Positions 33,932 to 42,559 of a stretch of 64,000 bases of DNA are shown piece after piece; positions within the stretch are counted from its first letter, which is position 1; every line of letters starts with the position of its first letter. The notes below the pieces were generated by a model. It did no database searches. It was not told where the DNA came from and was given only the letters and a program-made list of their open reading frames with translations. Made by a program: the position numbers and the translations under genes. The DNA is from Devosia sp. 66-14 (GTDB lineage: Bacteria; Pseudomonadota; Alphaproteobacteria; Rhizobiales; Devosiaceae), in the NCBI GenBank assembly GCA_001899085.1, contig MKVB01000006.1, positions 144,589-208,588 on the forward strand. Direction: 5' to 3'.

Positions 33932-34849
33932 ATGAAAAAGAAGAACTTCTCGCTCCTGTCGCACCGTGCCGGCGCGGCGTTCCTGGCCCCTGCGGCGGCG
34001 CTGGTCGGCGTCTTCGTGCTGCTGCCGTTCTTCTGGGTGATCGTCGTTTCGTTCACCAACCGGACGCTGCTCGGCAAGACCGCGCTCAACCCGGAATTTG
34101 TCGGGCTCGCGAACTACTTCCAGCTGTTCGACCCGGCGACCTTCTTCACCCGCGGGCAGTTCGGCTTTTCGCTGATCCTCACCACGCAGTTCGTGCTGCT
34201 GTCGGCGCTGGTCGGGCAGGCGCTGCTCGGGCTGCTGCTGGCCTGGCTGATGCAGACCATCCCCCCTGCCCTCAAGCGGATCGTCGAGACTGCGGTGATT
34301 GCAGCCTGGATCCTGCCCGAAGTGGTGATCGGCTTCGCCTGGTTCGCCTTCCTCGACTACGACAACGGCACGCTGAACATGATCCTCAGGGGACTCGGTC
34401 TGCCGGCGGGAGATTTCCTGCTGCAGCAGCCGTTCTGGGTGATCGTGATCTTCAACACCTGGCGCGGCGCAGCGTTCTCGATGATGCTGTTCAACTCGGC
34501 CTTCGCCTCGATCCCGCCGAGCTATTTCCAGGCGGCGGACGTGGCGGGCGCCTCGAGCTGGCAGAAGTTCCGCGATATCGGGCTGCCGCTGATCCGCGGG
34601 CACGTGGTCACCGACCTGATCCTCAGCACCATGTGGACGTTCAACGTGTTCACGCCGTTCATCCTGACCAATGGCGGGCCGAGCTACCGCACGGAACTGC
34701 TGTCGATCTACAATTACCGCATCGCCTTCCGGGAGTTCGACTTCGGCAAGGGCGCGGCGGTGGGGGTGATCATCATGCTGATCAACCTGGTGTTCGCGCT
34801 GATCTACCTGTCGTTCGGACGCAAGAAAGCCAAGGCGGTGGAAGAATGA
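33932..34849 (+). CDS. Sugar ABC transporter permease 1
   Basis: The 305-residue MalF/UgpA-type permease has six predicted helices (first: AAFLAPAAALVGVFVLLPFFWVIVVSFTN) and the conserved EAA loop (SAFASIPPSYFQAADVAGASSWQKFRDIGLPLIRGHVV). It overlaps the next permease gene by ATGA. GAGG precedes the ATG. It works with the binding protein at 32357 and the ATPase at 35676. Confidence 0.9.
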   Translation: MKKKNFSLLSHRAGAAFLAPAAALVGVFVLLPFFWVIVVSFTNRTLLGKTALNPEFVGLANYFQLFDPATFFTRGQFGFSLILTTQFVLLSALVGQALLGLLLAWLMQTIPPALKRIVETAVIAAWILPEVVIGFAWFAFLDYDNGTLNMILRGLGLPAGDFLLQQPFWVIVIFNTWRGAAFSMMLFNSAFASIPPSYFQAADVAGASSWQKFRDIGLPLIRGHVVTDLILSTMWTFNVFTPFILTNGGPSYRTELLSIYNYRIAFREFDFGKGAAVGVIIMLINLVFALIYLSFGRKKAKAVEE

Positions 34850-35676
34850 GGCTGAGCTTTCCGCAACTGCTCGCCCGCATCGGCTTTTCGGCGCTGGCCG
34901 CCATCATCGGCATCCTGTTCGCGCTGCCGCTGATCTGGTTCATCTTCGCGCCGTTCAACGCGCGGGCCGAGCTTGGCATCGCCATTCCCGACCCGTGGAC
35001 GCTGCAGAATTTCGTGACGGTGTTCGGCAACGGCTTTGCCATGCGCGGGCTGCTCAACAGCCTGATCCAGAGCGTCGGCGGGGTGATCCTCGTCGCCGCG
35101 GCGGCGACGCTCGCAGCCTATGCGCTGTCCCGCTCGTCGATTCCCGGCAAGGGGATGATCACCTATGTGCTGCTGCTGTTCTCTTCGGTGGTGTCGGGCA
35201 CGGCGGCAATGGTGCCGATCTTCCTGATCGTCTCGTCGGTCGGGCTGATGGACACCCATATCGCGGTGATCCTGGTGTTCGCCGGCGGGCTGTTGCCCAC
35301 CGCGATGTTCATCCTCCGCGACTTCATCGACGGCATTCCCAAAACCTACGAGGAAAGCGCCATGGTCGCCGGCGCCTCGCCGGTACAGGCGTTCTTCGAC
35401 GTGGCACTGCCGGTGATCCGGCCGGGCATCGTGGTCGTGGTGGTGTGGGCGTTCGTCAACATCTGGGGCTCGTTCCTGATCCCCTTCATCCTGCTCCGCT
35501 CCGATGACCTGATGCCGTCGTCGGTGGCCATCTACTCGTTCTACTCGGAGGCGGGGACGCCGATCGTGACGCTGCTCGCAGCCTACTCGCTGATCTACTC
35601 CCTGCCCGTCGTCGCCCTCTATCTCTTCGTCAGCTGGAAGTTCGGCTTCCGCTTCTTCGGTGGAATCAAAGCGTAA
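34846..35676 (+). CDS. Sugar ABC transporter permease 2
   Basis: The 276-residue MalG/UgpE-type permease (IGFSALAAIIGILFALPLIWFIFAPFNARAELG) has six predicted helices and the EAA loop (GIPKTYEESAMVAGASPVQAFFDVALPVIRPGIVVV). It starts within the ATGA overlap with permease 1 and its stop overlaps the ATPase start by one base (TAATG), indicating tight translational coupling. Confidence 0.9.
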   Translation: MRLSFPQLLARIGFSALAAIIGILFALPLIWFIFAPFNARAELGIAIPDPWTLQNFVTVFGNGFAMRGLLNSLIQSVGGVILVAAAATLAAYALSRSSIPGKGMITYVLLLFSSVVSGTAAMVPIFLIVSSVGLMDTHIAVILVFAGGLLPTAMFILRDFIDGIPKTYEESAMVAGASPVQAFFDVALPVIRPGIVVVVVWAFVNIWGSFLIPFILLRSDDLMPSSVAIYSFYSEAGTPIVTLLAAYSLIYSLPVVALYLFVSWKFGFRFFGGIKA

Positions 35677-36788
35677 TGGCCTCGGTCGAATTCCAGAACG
35701 TCACCAAGAGTTTCGGCACCTTCAACGCCGTCTCGGACATCAGCTTCAAGGTCGCGGACGGCGAGTTCATCTGCCTCCTCGGCCCGTCGGGCTGCGGCAA
35801 GACCACCAGCCTGAGGATGATCGCCGGGCTCGAAACCCCGACATCGGGCAAGATCATGATCGGGCCAGATGACGTGACGCACCTGCACCCCAAGGATCGG
35901 CAGATCTCGATGGTGTTCCAGGACTATGCGCTCTACCCGCACATGAACCTCGCCGACAATATCGCCTACCCGCTCAAGGTGCGGGGCGAGAGCGTCGAGA
36001 AGCGCCACAAGCGGGCCAAGGAAGTGGCCGACGTGCTGAAGATCGGCGAGTTGCTGAACCGGCTGCCGAGCCAGATCTCGGGCGGGCAGCAGCAGCGCAC
36101 CTCGCTGGCGCGAGCGCTGGTCTATCCGAGCCGGGTCTACCTGTTCGACGAGCCGCTCTCCAACCTCGACGCCAAGCTGCGGCTCGAGGCGCGTGGCTTC
36201 CTCAACCACCTGCAGCGCGACATGGGGATGACGGCGGTCTACGTGACGCACGACCAGGCGGAAGCCATGGCGCTGGCCACCCGGATCGCGGTGATGGATC
36301 GCGGCCGGATCGTGCAGTTCGCCCCACCGATCGAGATCTACCGCCGGCCCGCGACGACCTTCGTTGCGAACTTCGTCGGCAACCCGCCGATGAACATGAT
36401 TCCCGTCGAAGGCACAGTGGAGGGCGAGCGGCTGCAACTGCGCGCCCATGGCGTGCTGGTGCGGGACCTGCCGATCTCCTCGGGGATCAAGGCGGCCCTC
36501 GGCAAGGGCGCCGGGCTGACGCTGGGGGTGCGGCCCGAGCACCTCAGCATGGGCACCATCAACGACGTCAACATGGTCAGCGGCAAGCTGTTCGCCAACG
36601 AGAACATGGGCCCGGAAAAGCTCGTGACCTTCGAGCGCCAGGACGGCGGCCGGGTGACGGCGCGGATCTTCACCGACGACGCGGTGGAGACGACGGAGAA
36701 TGTGGCGTTCACCTTCGACGGCGCGCACGCGACGCTGTTCGACTCTGAGGGCAAGCGGATTCCGGCGGATGGGGAGATGCCGCTGTGA
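35676..36788 (+). CDS. Sugar ABC transporter ATP-binding protein (UgpC/MsmK type)
   Basis: The 370-residue protein has Walker A GPSGCGKTT (~residue 37-45), Q-loop VFQDYALYPHMNL, signature ISGGQQQR, Walker B VYLFDEPLSNLD, the His-switch TH, and a C-terminal TOBE/OB-fold regulatory region (~residues 235-370). The start overlaps the permease stop by one base. It energises the importer encoded just upstream. The C-terminal extension allows regulation by inducer-exclusion-like contacts, as in UgpC/MalK, but no partner is visible. Confidence 0.9.
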   Translation: MASVEFQNVTKSFGTFNAVSDISFKVADGEFICLLGPSGCGKTTSLRMIAGLETPTSGKIMIGPDDVTHLHPKDRQISMVFQDYALYPHMNLADNIAYPLKVRGESVEKRHKRAKEVADVLKIGELLNRLPSQISGGQQQRTSLARALVYPSRVYLFDEPLSNLDAKLRLEARGFLNHLQRDMGMTAVYVTHDQAEAMALATRIAVMDRGRIVQFAPPIEIYRRPATTFVANFVGNPPMNMIPVEGTVEGERLQLRAHGVLVRDLPISSGIKAALGKGAGLTLGVRPEHLSMGTINDVNMVSGKLFANENMGPEKLVTFERQDGGRVTARIFTDDAVETTENVAFTFDGAHATLFDSEGKRIPADGEMPL

Positions 36789-36803
36789 GGGTGCTGACTG
36801 AGA

Positions 36804-36930
36804 CGGAAGGCCCCCTCCCGGCCTCCCCCATGAAGGGGGAGGTGAAGAGTCGAGGCTGTGGCTCGATCGTGCCAGACACTGGATGCAGCACCTCCCCCCT
36901 TGTGGGGGAGGATGGGAGGGGGCCGTCCGC
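36804..36930. repeat. Double copy of the palindromic repeat (copies 2 and 3, inverted)
   Basis: A first unit (CGGAAGGCCCCCTCCCGGCC..., 36804-36843) and a second, opposite unit (36889-36930) form one long inverted repeat about 127 bp across. The second unit is the near-identical inverted copy of that at 33861. The array fills the gap between the ATPase and PHP genes. Confidence 0.85.
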
Positions 36931-36948
36931 TGATGGCTTCGCTCCGAC

Positions 36949-38370
36949 ATGACCCAGCTCGTAAGGGTCAATGTCACCCGCGCCGACCAGGCGAAGAACC
37001 CCTATTTCTATATCCCCGTCACCGTCCCCGAGGGCACGACGCGGATCGATGTGACGCTGGCCTATCCCAAGGCTGATGACTGCGTGATCGACCTCGGGAT
37101 GTTCGACCCTGCCATGACCGCCTACCCGTCCGAGGGCGGGTTCCGGGGCTGGTCCGGCGGGTTCCGCGATCGCTTCCATGTCGCCACCGACAGCGCCACG
37201 CCGGGCTATGTGCACGGGCCGATGCCGGCAGGCGAATGGAACGTCATCCTCGGGCTCTACAAGGTGCCGGCCGATGGTGCTGAAGTGACGGTGACCGTCG
37301 ATCTCGACAGCAGTGAGCGCCCGACCAACCCGCAACCGGAACGGACCTTCCCGGTACGCGCCGGCGCCGGGTGGTATCGGGGCGACCTCCACTGCCATAC
37401 CTTCCATTCCGATGCGGCCGGCTCCCCCGAGACGCTGCACAAGGCGGCGGTGCAGGCCGGGCTCGATTTCCTCGCCATCGCCGACCACAACACCATCACG
37501 CAGCGGCGCTATTTCCATCCGGCCTCGTCGCCGGACCTGGTGTTCGTGCGCGGAATGGAGGTGACCACCGCCGTCGGGCACGCCAATGTCTACGGGGTCG
37601 ACGAGTGGATCGACTTCCGCATGACCAAGCCGTCGGATGCGCATGTGCTGGCGGAGATGGTGCATCGCAAGGGCGGCCTCCTGTCGATCAACCACGACAA
37701 GCCGACCATCCCCTGGGACTACGAGTTCCCGGCGGCCGATTGTCAGGAGGTCTGGCAATCGACCTGGATGGCCTGGAACTGGGTGTCGCTGGCGCGCTGG
37801 CAGGAACGGCTGGCCTCGGGCTTGCGGATCTCAGCCATAGGCGGCAGCGATTTCCACCAGCCGGCGAAGCTGCAGCCGGAGGGGCCGCTGGTGCTGGCGC
37901 GACCGACCACGGTGCTGTGGCTGCCGGAGCTGAGTGAGGACGCCGTCCTCGCGGCAATGAAGGCCGGTCGAGGCTATGTCACGGAGGGGCCCAAGGGCCC
38001 GCATCTTGAGATCGGCATCGGCGATGCGCCGATGGGCTCGGCGGTGCAGCGCAAGCCGCTGCTCAGGGCCCGCGCCAGGGTGCGCAGTGCAAGGGGCGAC
38101 CTGCTGCACTGGATCGACGCTTCCGGTGTGGTTGGTGAGCAGGAAATCCTCTCCGGCGACTGGGAGGGCGAGATCGCGCTGCTCGAGGGCACACAGGGCT
38201 TCATCCGCGCCGAGATCGTCGCCAAGGCCAGCCGGCCGTGGCTGGTGGAGGAATTCACCAAGGCGGCGAGCGAGCGCGGCGAACTGCCGTGGCAACTCAA
38301 GGGCTCGCACCTCGTGGACGAGCCGATCCGGCGCGCCATTTCCAACCCAATCTACATCGATCAGGACTAG
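36949..38370 (+). CDS. CehA/McbA-type PHP-domain metallohydrolase
   Basis: The 473-residue protein has an N-terminal beta-sandwich-like region (~1-135) and a PHP domain with all expected metal ligands: GDLHCHTFHSD (146-155), IADHNT (177-182), GMEVTT (202-207) with GHANVYG (210-216), INHDKP (247-252) and GGSDFHQ (298-304). The overall layout matches the CehA/McbA group of PHP proteins. Some act as phosphoesterases, others on carbamate or sugar-related substrates. It has no signal peptide. It is the first of three catabolic genes following the transporter genes (160 nt gap filled by a repeat). The exact reaction is unknown. Confidence 0.82.
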   Translation: MTQLVRVNVTRADQAKNPYFYIPVTVPEGTTRIDVTLAYPKADDCVIDLGMFDPAMTAYPSEGGFRGWSGGFRDRFHVATDSATPGYVHGPMPAGEWNVILGLYKVPADGAEVTVTVDLDSSERPTNPQPERTFPVRAGAGWYRGDLHCHTFHSDAAGSPETLHKAAVQAGLDFLAIADHNTITQRRYFHPASSPDLVFVRGMEVTTAVGHANVYGVDEWIDFRMTKPSDAHVLAEMVHRKGGLLSINHDKPTIPWDYEFPAADCQEVWQSTWMAWNWVSLARWQERLASGLRISAIGGSDFHQPAKLQPEGPLVLARPTTVLWLPELSEDAVLAAMKAGRGYVTEGPKGPHLEIGIGDAPMGSAVQRKPLLRARARVRSARGDLLHWIDASGVVGEQEILSGDWEGEIALLEGTQGFIRAEIVAKASRPWLVEEFTKAASERGELPWQLKGSHLVDEPIRRAISNPIYIDQD

Positions 38371-38373
38371 CTC

Positions 38374-39225
38374 ATGTTTATCGGCAATGCCCCGTGTTCC
38401 TGGGGCATCAACTATCCCACCGGCAATGCCTATACGTGGCAGGAATACCTCGATCAGGTGGCCGCTTCGGGCTATCGCGGCACCGAACTCGGACCGTTCG
38501 GCTTCCTGCCCAAGGACAAGGCGGTGCTGGGGCCCGAGCTCGAGAGGCGCGGGCTGACGCTGATCGGCGCGACGCATGTGCACACTTTCGGCGACCGGGC
38601 TTCGGCGCCGCTGCTCATGGCGACGCTGCGTGAGCTGGCGCCACTGCTCAAGGATCTCGGCGCCAGACACCTCGTCATCATGGACGAAAGCAACTGGTAC
38701 CCCGAGGGGCAGGAAGGCGTGCTCGACCGCGACGGCTGGAACGGGCTTACCGCCACGGTGCGCGAAGCGCAGGCAGTGATCGAAGGCGAGTTCGGGCTGA
38801 AGGCCAGCTTCCATCCGCATATCGGCACAGCCGTGGAGTTCGAGCGGCAGATCGACCGGTTGCTCGAGGAAACCGAGATCGACCTCTGCTTCGACACCGG
38901 ACACCACGCCTTCTGGGGCCAGGACCCCCTCGCCTACATGGAGAAGGTGTGGGGGCGGATCGCCTACATGCATTTGAAGAATGTCGATGCGGCGGTGCGC
39001 CAGCTGGTGCTCGACGGCAAGCTCTCGGTGGCGGCGTCTTATGGGGCCGGGGTGATGGCGCCCCTGCCCGATGGCGCCGTCGATATCCAGGCGGTGATGC
39101 GCTTCCTCGACGCCAGGGGTTTTGATGGCCCGATCGTCGTCGAACAGGATATTGCCGAGAACGCGGCAGAGACGCCGCTGCAGCTGGCCAAGCGCAACTA
39201 CGTGTACATGCAGGCGATCGCGTGA
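38374..39225 (+). CDS. Sugar phosphate isomerase/epimerase-like TIM-barrel protein
   Basis: The 283-residue protein is an AP-endonuclease-2-like (xylose-isomerase-like) TIM barrel: GYRGTELGPFGFLPKD, LVIMDES, ASFHPHIGTAVEFERQIDRLLEETEIDLCFDTGHHAFWGQDPLAYMEKVWGRIAYMHLKNV. The E, H, D and H metal ligands are recognisable (the E of LVIMDES; HPHIGT; CFDTGHHAF; HLKNVD). Relatives include inosose dehydratase (IolE) and 3-keto-sugar isomerases or epimerases. It follows the PHP gene by 3 nt and overlaps the dehydrogenase gene, so the three are translated together. Role in the pathway: probably keto-sugar dehydration or epimerisation. Confidence 0.82.
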   Translation: MFIGNAPCSWGINYPTGNAYTWQEYLDQVAASGYRGTELGPFGFLPKDKAVLGPELERRGLTLIGATHVHTFGDRASAPLLMATLRELAPLLKDLGARHLVIMDESNWYPEGQEGVLDRDGWNGLTATVREAQAVIEGEFGLKASFHPHIGTAVEFERQIDRLLEETEIDLCFDTGHHAFWGQDPLAYMEKVWGRIAYMHLKNVDAAVRQLVLDGKLSVAASYGAGVMAPLPDGAVDIQAVMRFLDARGFDGPIVVEQDIAENAAETPLQLAKRNYVYMQAIA

Positions 39226-40295
39226 TGGCAAAGCTCAGAGTTGGCCTGATCGGCCTTGGTGAAGTTGCGCAGTTGATGCACCTGCCGCTGCTGGCTGACG
39301 ACCCGCGCTTCGAGATCGCGGCGGTGACCGATGTGTCGCCCAGTCTCGTGGCGCATGTGGCGGAGCGCTACGGGGTGAAGAACCGGCATGCAACGGCGGA
39401 GGCGCTGATCGCCGATCCGACGATCGACGCGGTGTTCATCCTGACGCCGGATTTCCTCCATGCGCCGCTGCTCGAAAAATCCATCCGCGCCGGCAAGCAT
39501 GTGTTCATCGAGAAGCCGGCGGCGCTCACGGCCGCCGAGCTGAAGCCGCTGCTGGAGCTCGAGAGGACCAACCCCAGGACGGTGTTCGTCGGCTATATGC
39601 GGCGGTTCGCGCCGGCCTTCACGGCGCTCAAGCAGAGGTTGCCGCCGCGCGAGGAGATCCGGCATGTGCGGATCCGCGACCTGATCCGTGAAAGCCAGTT
39701 CTTCGTCGACCAATCGCGCAACATCTTCCGCCCGACCGACGTGCCGGCCGAAGCGATCGCCGATGGCCGGACGCAGACCCAGGCGCTGTTGAAATCGGTG
39801 ATGGGCGAGGCGCGGCCGGACCAGTTGCGCGCCTACCAGGTGCTGACAGGACTTTCCTCGCACAGCTTTTCTGCGATGCGCGAACTTTTCGGCGCACCGC
39901 ACGCTGTTGCCGCGGCGCGACAGCATCGCGGCGAGAACGTGCTCGTCATGTTCGACTATGGCACGTTCACGGCGCTCTACGAGGCGGTGATCCACGATGT
40001 CGCGCGCTTCGATGCCGGCATCGAAGTGCTGACGTTGAACCAGCATTTCAAGATCAACTACGACACCCCGTATGTGCGGAACCTGCCGACCCGGCTGGAG
40101 ATCACCACCTCCGATCTCCACTCGACCGGCACCGAGATCATCGGGCCATTCTACGAGGATGCTTTCCGAGTCGAACTGGGTGCGTTCCACCATGCTGTGA
40201 CGACTGGAGAAAAGCCCAAGACGTTGCTGACGGACTCTCTCGCCGACCTCGAACTGTTCGCCGAAGTCGGACGGCATTTCTTGTCGCAAAACTGA
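39225..40295 (+). CDS. Gfo/Idh/MocA-family dehydrogenase
   Basis: The ATG at 39225 overlaps the upstream stop (TGATG); a GTG one codon earlier is also possible. The 356-residue protein has the Rossmann GLIGLGEVAQLMHLP (~residues 7-21), VFIEKPAA (~91-98) and a C-terminal substrate domain (GYMRRFAPAFTALKQ; DVARFDAGIEVLTLNQHFKINYDTPYVRNLPTRLE). It oxidises or reduces a sugar, inositol or keto-glycoside. Linked with the epimerase, a keto-sugar route (for example 3-keto-glycoside) is plausible. It is the last gene of the operon, followed by a hairpin. Confidence 0.85.
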   Translation: MAKLRVGLIGLGEVAQLMHLPLLADDPRFEIAAVTDVSPSLVAHVAERYGVKNRHATAEALIADPTIDAVFILTPDFLHAPLLEKSIRAGKHVFIEKPAALTAAELKPLLELERTNPRTVFVGYMRRFAPAFTALKQRLPPREEIRHVRIRDLIRESQFFVDQSRNIFRPTDVPAEAIADGRTQTQALLKSVMGEARPDQLRAYQVLTGLSSHSFSAMRELFGAPHAVAAARQHRGENVLVMFDYGTFTALYEAVIHDVARFDAGIEVLTLNQHFKINYDTPYVRNLPTRLEITTSDLHSTGTEIIGPFYEDAFRVELGAFHHAVTTGEKPKTLLTDSLADLELFAEVGRHFLSQN

Positions 40296-40310
40296 CGTCA
40301 TCAACACGCT

Positions 40311-40335
40311 GAAAGCCCCGGAAACCGGGGCTTTC
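40311..40335. terminator. Terminator-like hairpin at the end of the LacI-controlled operon
   Basis: GAAAGCCCCGG-AAA-CCGGGGCTTTC is a perfect 11-bp stem with a 3-nt loop, 15 nt past the dehydrogenase stop. It lacks a T-run, so it may need Rho or stabilise the mRNA end. Confidence 0.6.
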
Positions 40336-40416
40336 ACACTGTCATCCTGCTGTCATCGGAGTGCGGTTTAAGCGGCAAGAACAGGTGCGCGGAATAAATC
40401 AGGCGCGCGCTGTCAC

Positions 40417-40436
40417 AATGGAATTTCCGTTCCATT
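40417..40436. promoter_or_regulatory. Operator-like palindrome upstream of the ferric/spermidine-type ABC operon
   Basis: AATGGAA-TTTCCG-TTCCATT has perfect 7-bp arms and a 6-bp spacer, the same 7-6-7 geometry as the LacI-site candidate at 32246, but the sequence and centre differ. It lies 101 bp before the SBP start. The regulator is not encoded next to it. Confidence 0.45.
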
Positions 40437-40537
40437 TTTTGCTTGCCAGCGGGCCAGCCGAGATTAGTCTGGTCCTCACGGTCGGCGTCAGATTGACCTG
40501 CCGCGGGATGGCCCGCAGGCGAACCAGGGAGACAACG

Positions 40538-41686
40538 ATGAAACGTCGTGCGTTTATGCTTTCGGTCGGTGGCGCTGCCGCCGGCATGGTGCTGCTGCCG
40601 CGGATGGCTTTCGCCGAAGCCGGCAAGATCGACTGGTACACCAGCTCGGACCAGAACATCCTCGACTTCTGGACCAACGTGGTGAAGCCGAAGTTCGAGG
40701 CCGCCAATGCGGGTGTCACCCTCAACCTCGTCGACGGCGGCGACTCGGCCGGCGTGCAGGCCATTGCCGAACGCGCCGTGGCCGCGATGCAGACCAACAC
40801 CGACCCGCAGGCCGACATGGCCGAAGGCTTTGACACGCGGCTGCCCAAGGGCGGCATCGAGGCCGGTCTCTGGGTCGATTTCAGCAAGGCCAACCTCTCG
40901 AACTATTCGAAGATCAACCCGCTGGCGTTCGACGTTCCGACCAGCCTGCCCTACCGCGGCAGCCAGGTGCTGCTCGCCTACGACACCACCAAGCTCGCGG
41001 CGGCCGACGCGCCCAAGACCTGGGAAGCCCTCGTCGCCTGGATCAAGGCGAACCCCGGCCAGTTCGTCTATAACCGCCCCGACAAGGGTGGCTCGGGTGG
41101 CAACTTCGTGCGCCGCGCCATCTGGGAGGCGAACGGCAAGGATCCCAGCAAGTTCACCGTCGACAACTTCGGTGCGTTCGGCGCCGAAGCGTTGCCGCCG
41201 GCCTGGGCAATGCTCAAGGACCTGGCGCCGTCGCTGATGGACAAGGGCGCTTACACCTCGGGCAACACCCAGTCGATCCAGCTGCTGTCGCAGGGCGCGG
41301 TCACCATGATCCCGGCCTGGTCCGACCAGGCGCTGCAGGCGATCTCGACGGGCGTGCTGCCCGAAACCACCGGCCTCGTGCAGCTCACCGACCTGGCGCT
41401 GGCGGGCGGCTTCACCAAGATCGGCGTGTTCAGCAACGGCGTGAACAAGGATGCAGCGCTGAAGCTGGCGGATTTCGTGCTGAGCGAGGAAATCCAGTCG
41501 GCGGTGATCACTGAGCTCGGCGGCTTCCCCGGCGTGTCGTGGGACAATGTGAGCAAGGAGCTCCGCGAGAAGTACGCCGACGTCATTCCCGCCACCATCC
41601 CGGTCTTTCCGGGCGGCGAATGGGAAAAGGCGATCAACGACGGCTGGTACCGCGAAGTCGCGCCGAACGTGGACCGCGCTGCGTGA
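40538..41686 (+). CDS. ABC transporter substrate-binding protein (PotD/FbpA-like) with Tat-like signal
   Basis: The ATG at 40538 (GGGAGA upstream) gives 382 residues. The N-terminus MKRRAFMLSVGGAAAGMVLLPRMAFA has a twin-Arg RRAFML pattern before the hydrophobic core, suggesting Tat export. The mature protein begins KIDWYTSSDQNILDFWTNVVKPKFEAANAGVTLNLVDGGDSAGVQAI and resembles SBP_bac_6/PotD binding proteins that bind ferric ions, spermidine, 2-aminoethylphosphonate or sugar phosphates (AfuA). Here it is followed by two permeases, an ATPase and a glycerophosphodiesterase. A phosphorylated organic substrate is therefore more likely than iron; this is inference. Confidence 0.8.
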   Translation: MKRRAFMLSVGGAAAGMVLLPRMAFAEAGKIDWYTSSDQNILDFWTNVVKPKFEAANAGVTLNLVDGGDSAGVQAIAERAVAAMQTNTDPQADMAEGFDTRLPKGGIEAGLWVDFSKANLSNYSKINPLAFDVPTSLPYRGSQVLLAYDTTKLAAADAPKTWEALVAWIKANPGQFVYNRPDKGGSGGNFVRRAIWEANGKDPSKFTVDNFGAFGAEALPPAWAMLKDLAPSLMDKGAYTSGNTQSIQLLSQGAVTMIPAWSDQALQAISTGVLPETTGLVQLTDLALAGGFTKIGVFSNGVNKDAALKLADFVLSEEIQSAVITELGGFPGVSWDNVSKELREKYADVIPATIPVFPGGEWEKAINDGWYREVAPNVDRAA

Positions 41687-42558
41687 GCCTGACGCCTGCA
41701 ACCGACATTGTCGGAACCAAAAAGAGCGGGAGGCCGATCGGCCTCCTGCTCGTCGCCGCTCCGGTTCTGCTGGTCGCCTGGATGATCATCTGGCCGATCA
41801 TTTCGGCCATCGGACGCACCATCTGGCTGCCCGATGAGGGCGGCACCGAGAGCTTCTCGCTCGAGACCTACAGGTTCTTTTTCACCGACCAGTACAGCCT
41901 CAACAATCTGAGCGTGACGCTGTGGACGACAGGCGTCTGCGCCCTGCTGCTGGTGCTGATCTGCCTGCCGATCGCGCTCTACCTGCGTTTCGCAAAAGGC
42001 CGCCTCGCCGCCTATGTGCAGGGCCTCGCGATCTTTCCGATGTTCGTTCCCTCGATCATCCTGAGCTATGCGGTCATCCGCGTCCTCGGCCCCAATGGCA
42101 CGGTGGACCTCCTGCTCAATTCGGTCGGACTGCCGCATATCCGCTCGCCCTACCTGACGCCGTGGGGCCCGGTGATCGGACTGGTGTGGGACAATATCCC
42201 GCTCACCGTGCTGATCCTCCTGTCGGGGCTGGGCAATGTCTCCAACCAATCGATCGAGGCAGCACGCGATGTCGGCGCCGGGCGGCTGGCGCTGCTCTGG
42301 CACATCATCCTGCCGCGCATTTCCAATTCGATCCTCGTGGCGGTGAGCTTCACCGTGCTCGGGATTTTCTCCGCCTTCACCCTGCCCTACGTGCTGGGCC
42401 CGGCCGCGCCGGAAATGATGGGGCCGTTCATGCAACGCACCTTCCGCGACCTGAACGATCCGACCAGCGCCATCACCCAGGCGGTGATCACCTTCTGCTT
42501 CTGCATCGTGTTCGGACTGTTCTACGTCCGCTCCGTCGCCAAGAACCGGACGACGTAA
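41683..42558 (+). CDS. ABC transporter permease 1 (ferric/spermidine type)
   Basis: The GTG at 41683 overlaps the SBP stop (GTGA), which fixes the start. The 291-residue product has six membrane helices (first: GLLLVAAPVLLVAWMIIWPIISAIGRTIW) and an EAA loop (SIEAARDVGAGRLALLWHIILPRISNSILVAV) typical of the PotB/FbpB permeases. A second permease starts 2 nt after its stop. Confidence 0.88.
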   Translation: MSLTPATDIVGTKKSGRPIGLLLVAAPVLLVAWMIIWPIISAIGRTIWLPDEGGTESFSLETYRFFFTDQYSLNNLSVTLWTTGVCALLLVLICLPIALYLRFAKGRLAAYVQGLAIFPMFVPSIILSYAVIRVLGPNGTVDLLLNSVGLPHIRSPYLTPWGPVIGLVWDNIPLTVLILLSGLGNVSNQSIEAARDVGAGRLALLWHIILPRISNSILVAVSFTVLGIFSAFTLPYVLGPAAPEMMGPFMQRTFRDLNDPTSAITQAVITFCFCIVFGLFYVRSVAKNRTT

Positions 42559-42559
42559 G

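Noticed and set aside
32303-34603. 766-codon minus-strand frame over the sugar-binding protein and permease
   Set aside because: The plus strand has a signal peptide, SBP and permease motifs. The reverse frame runs across a terminator and a repeat.
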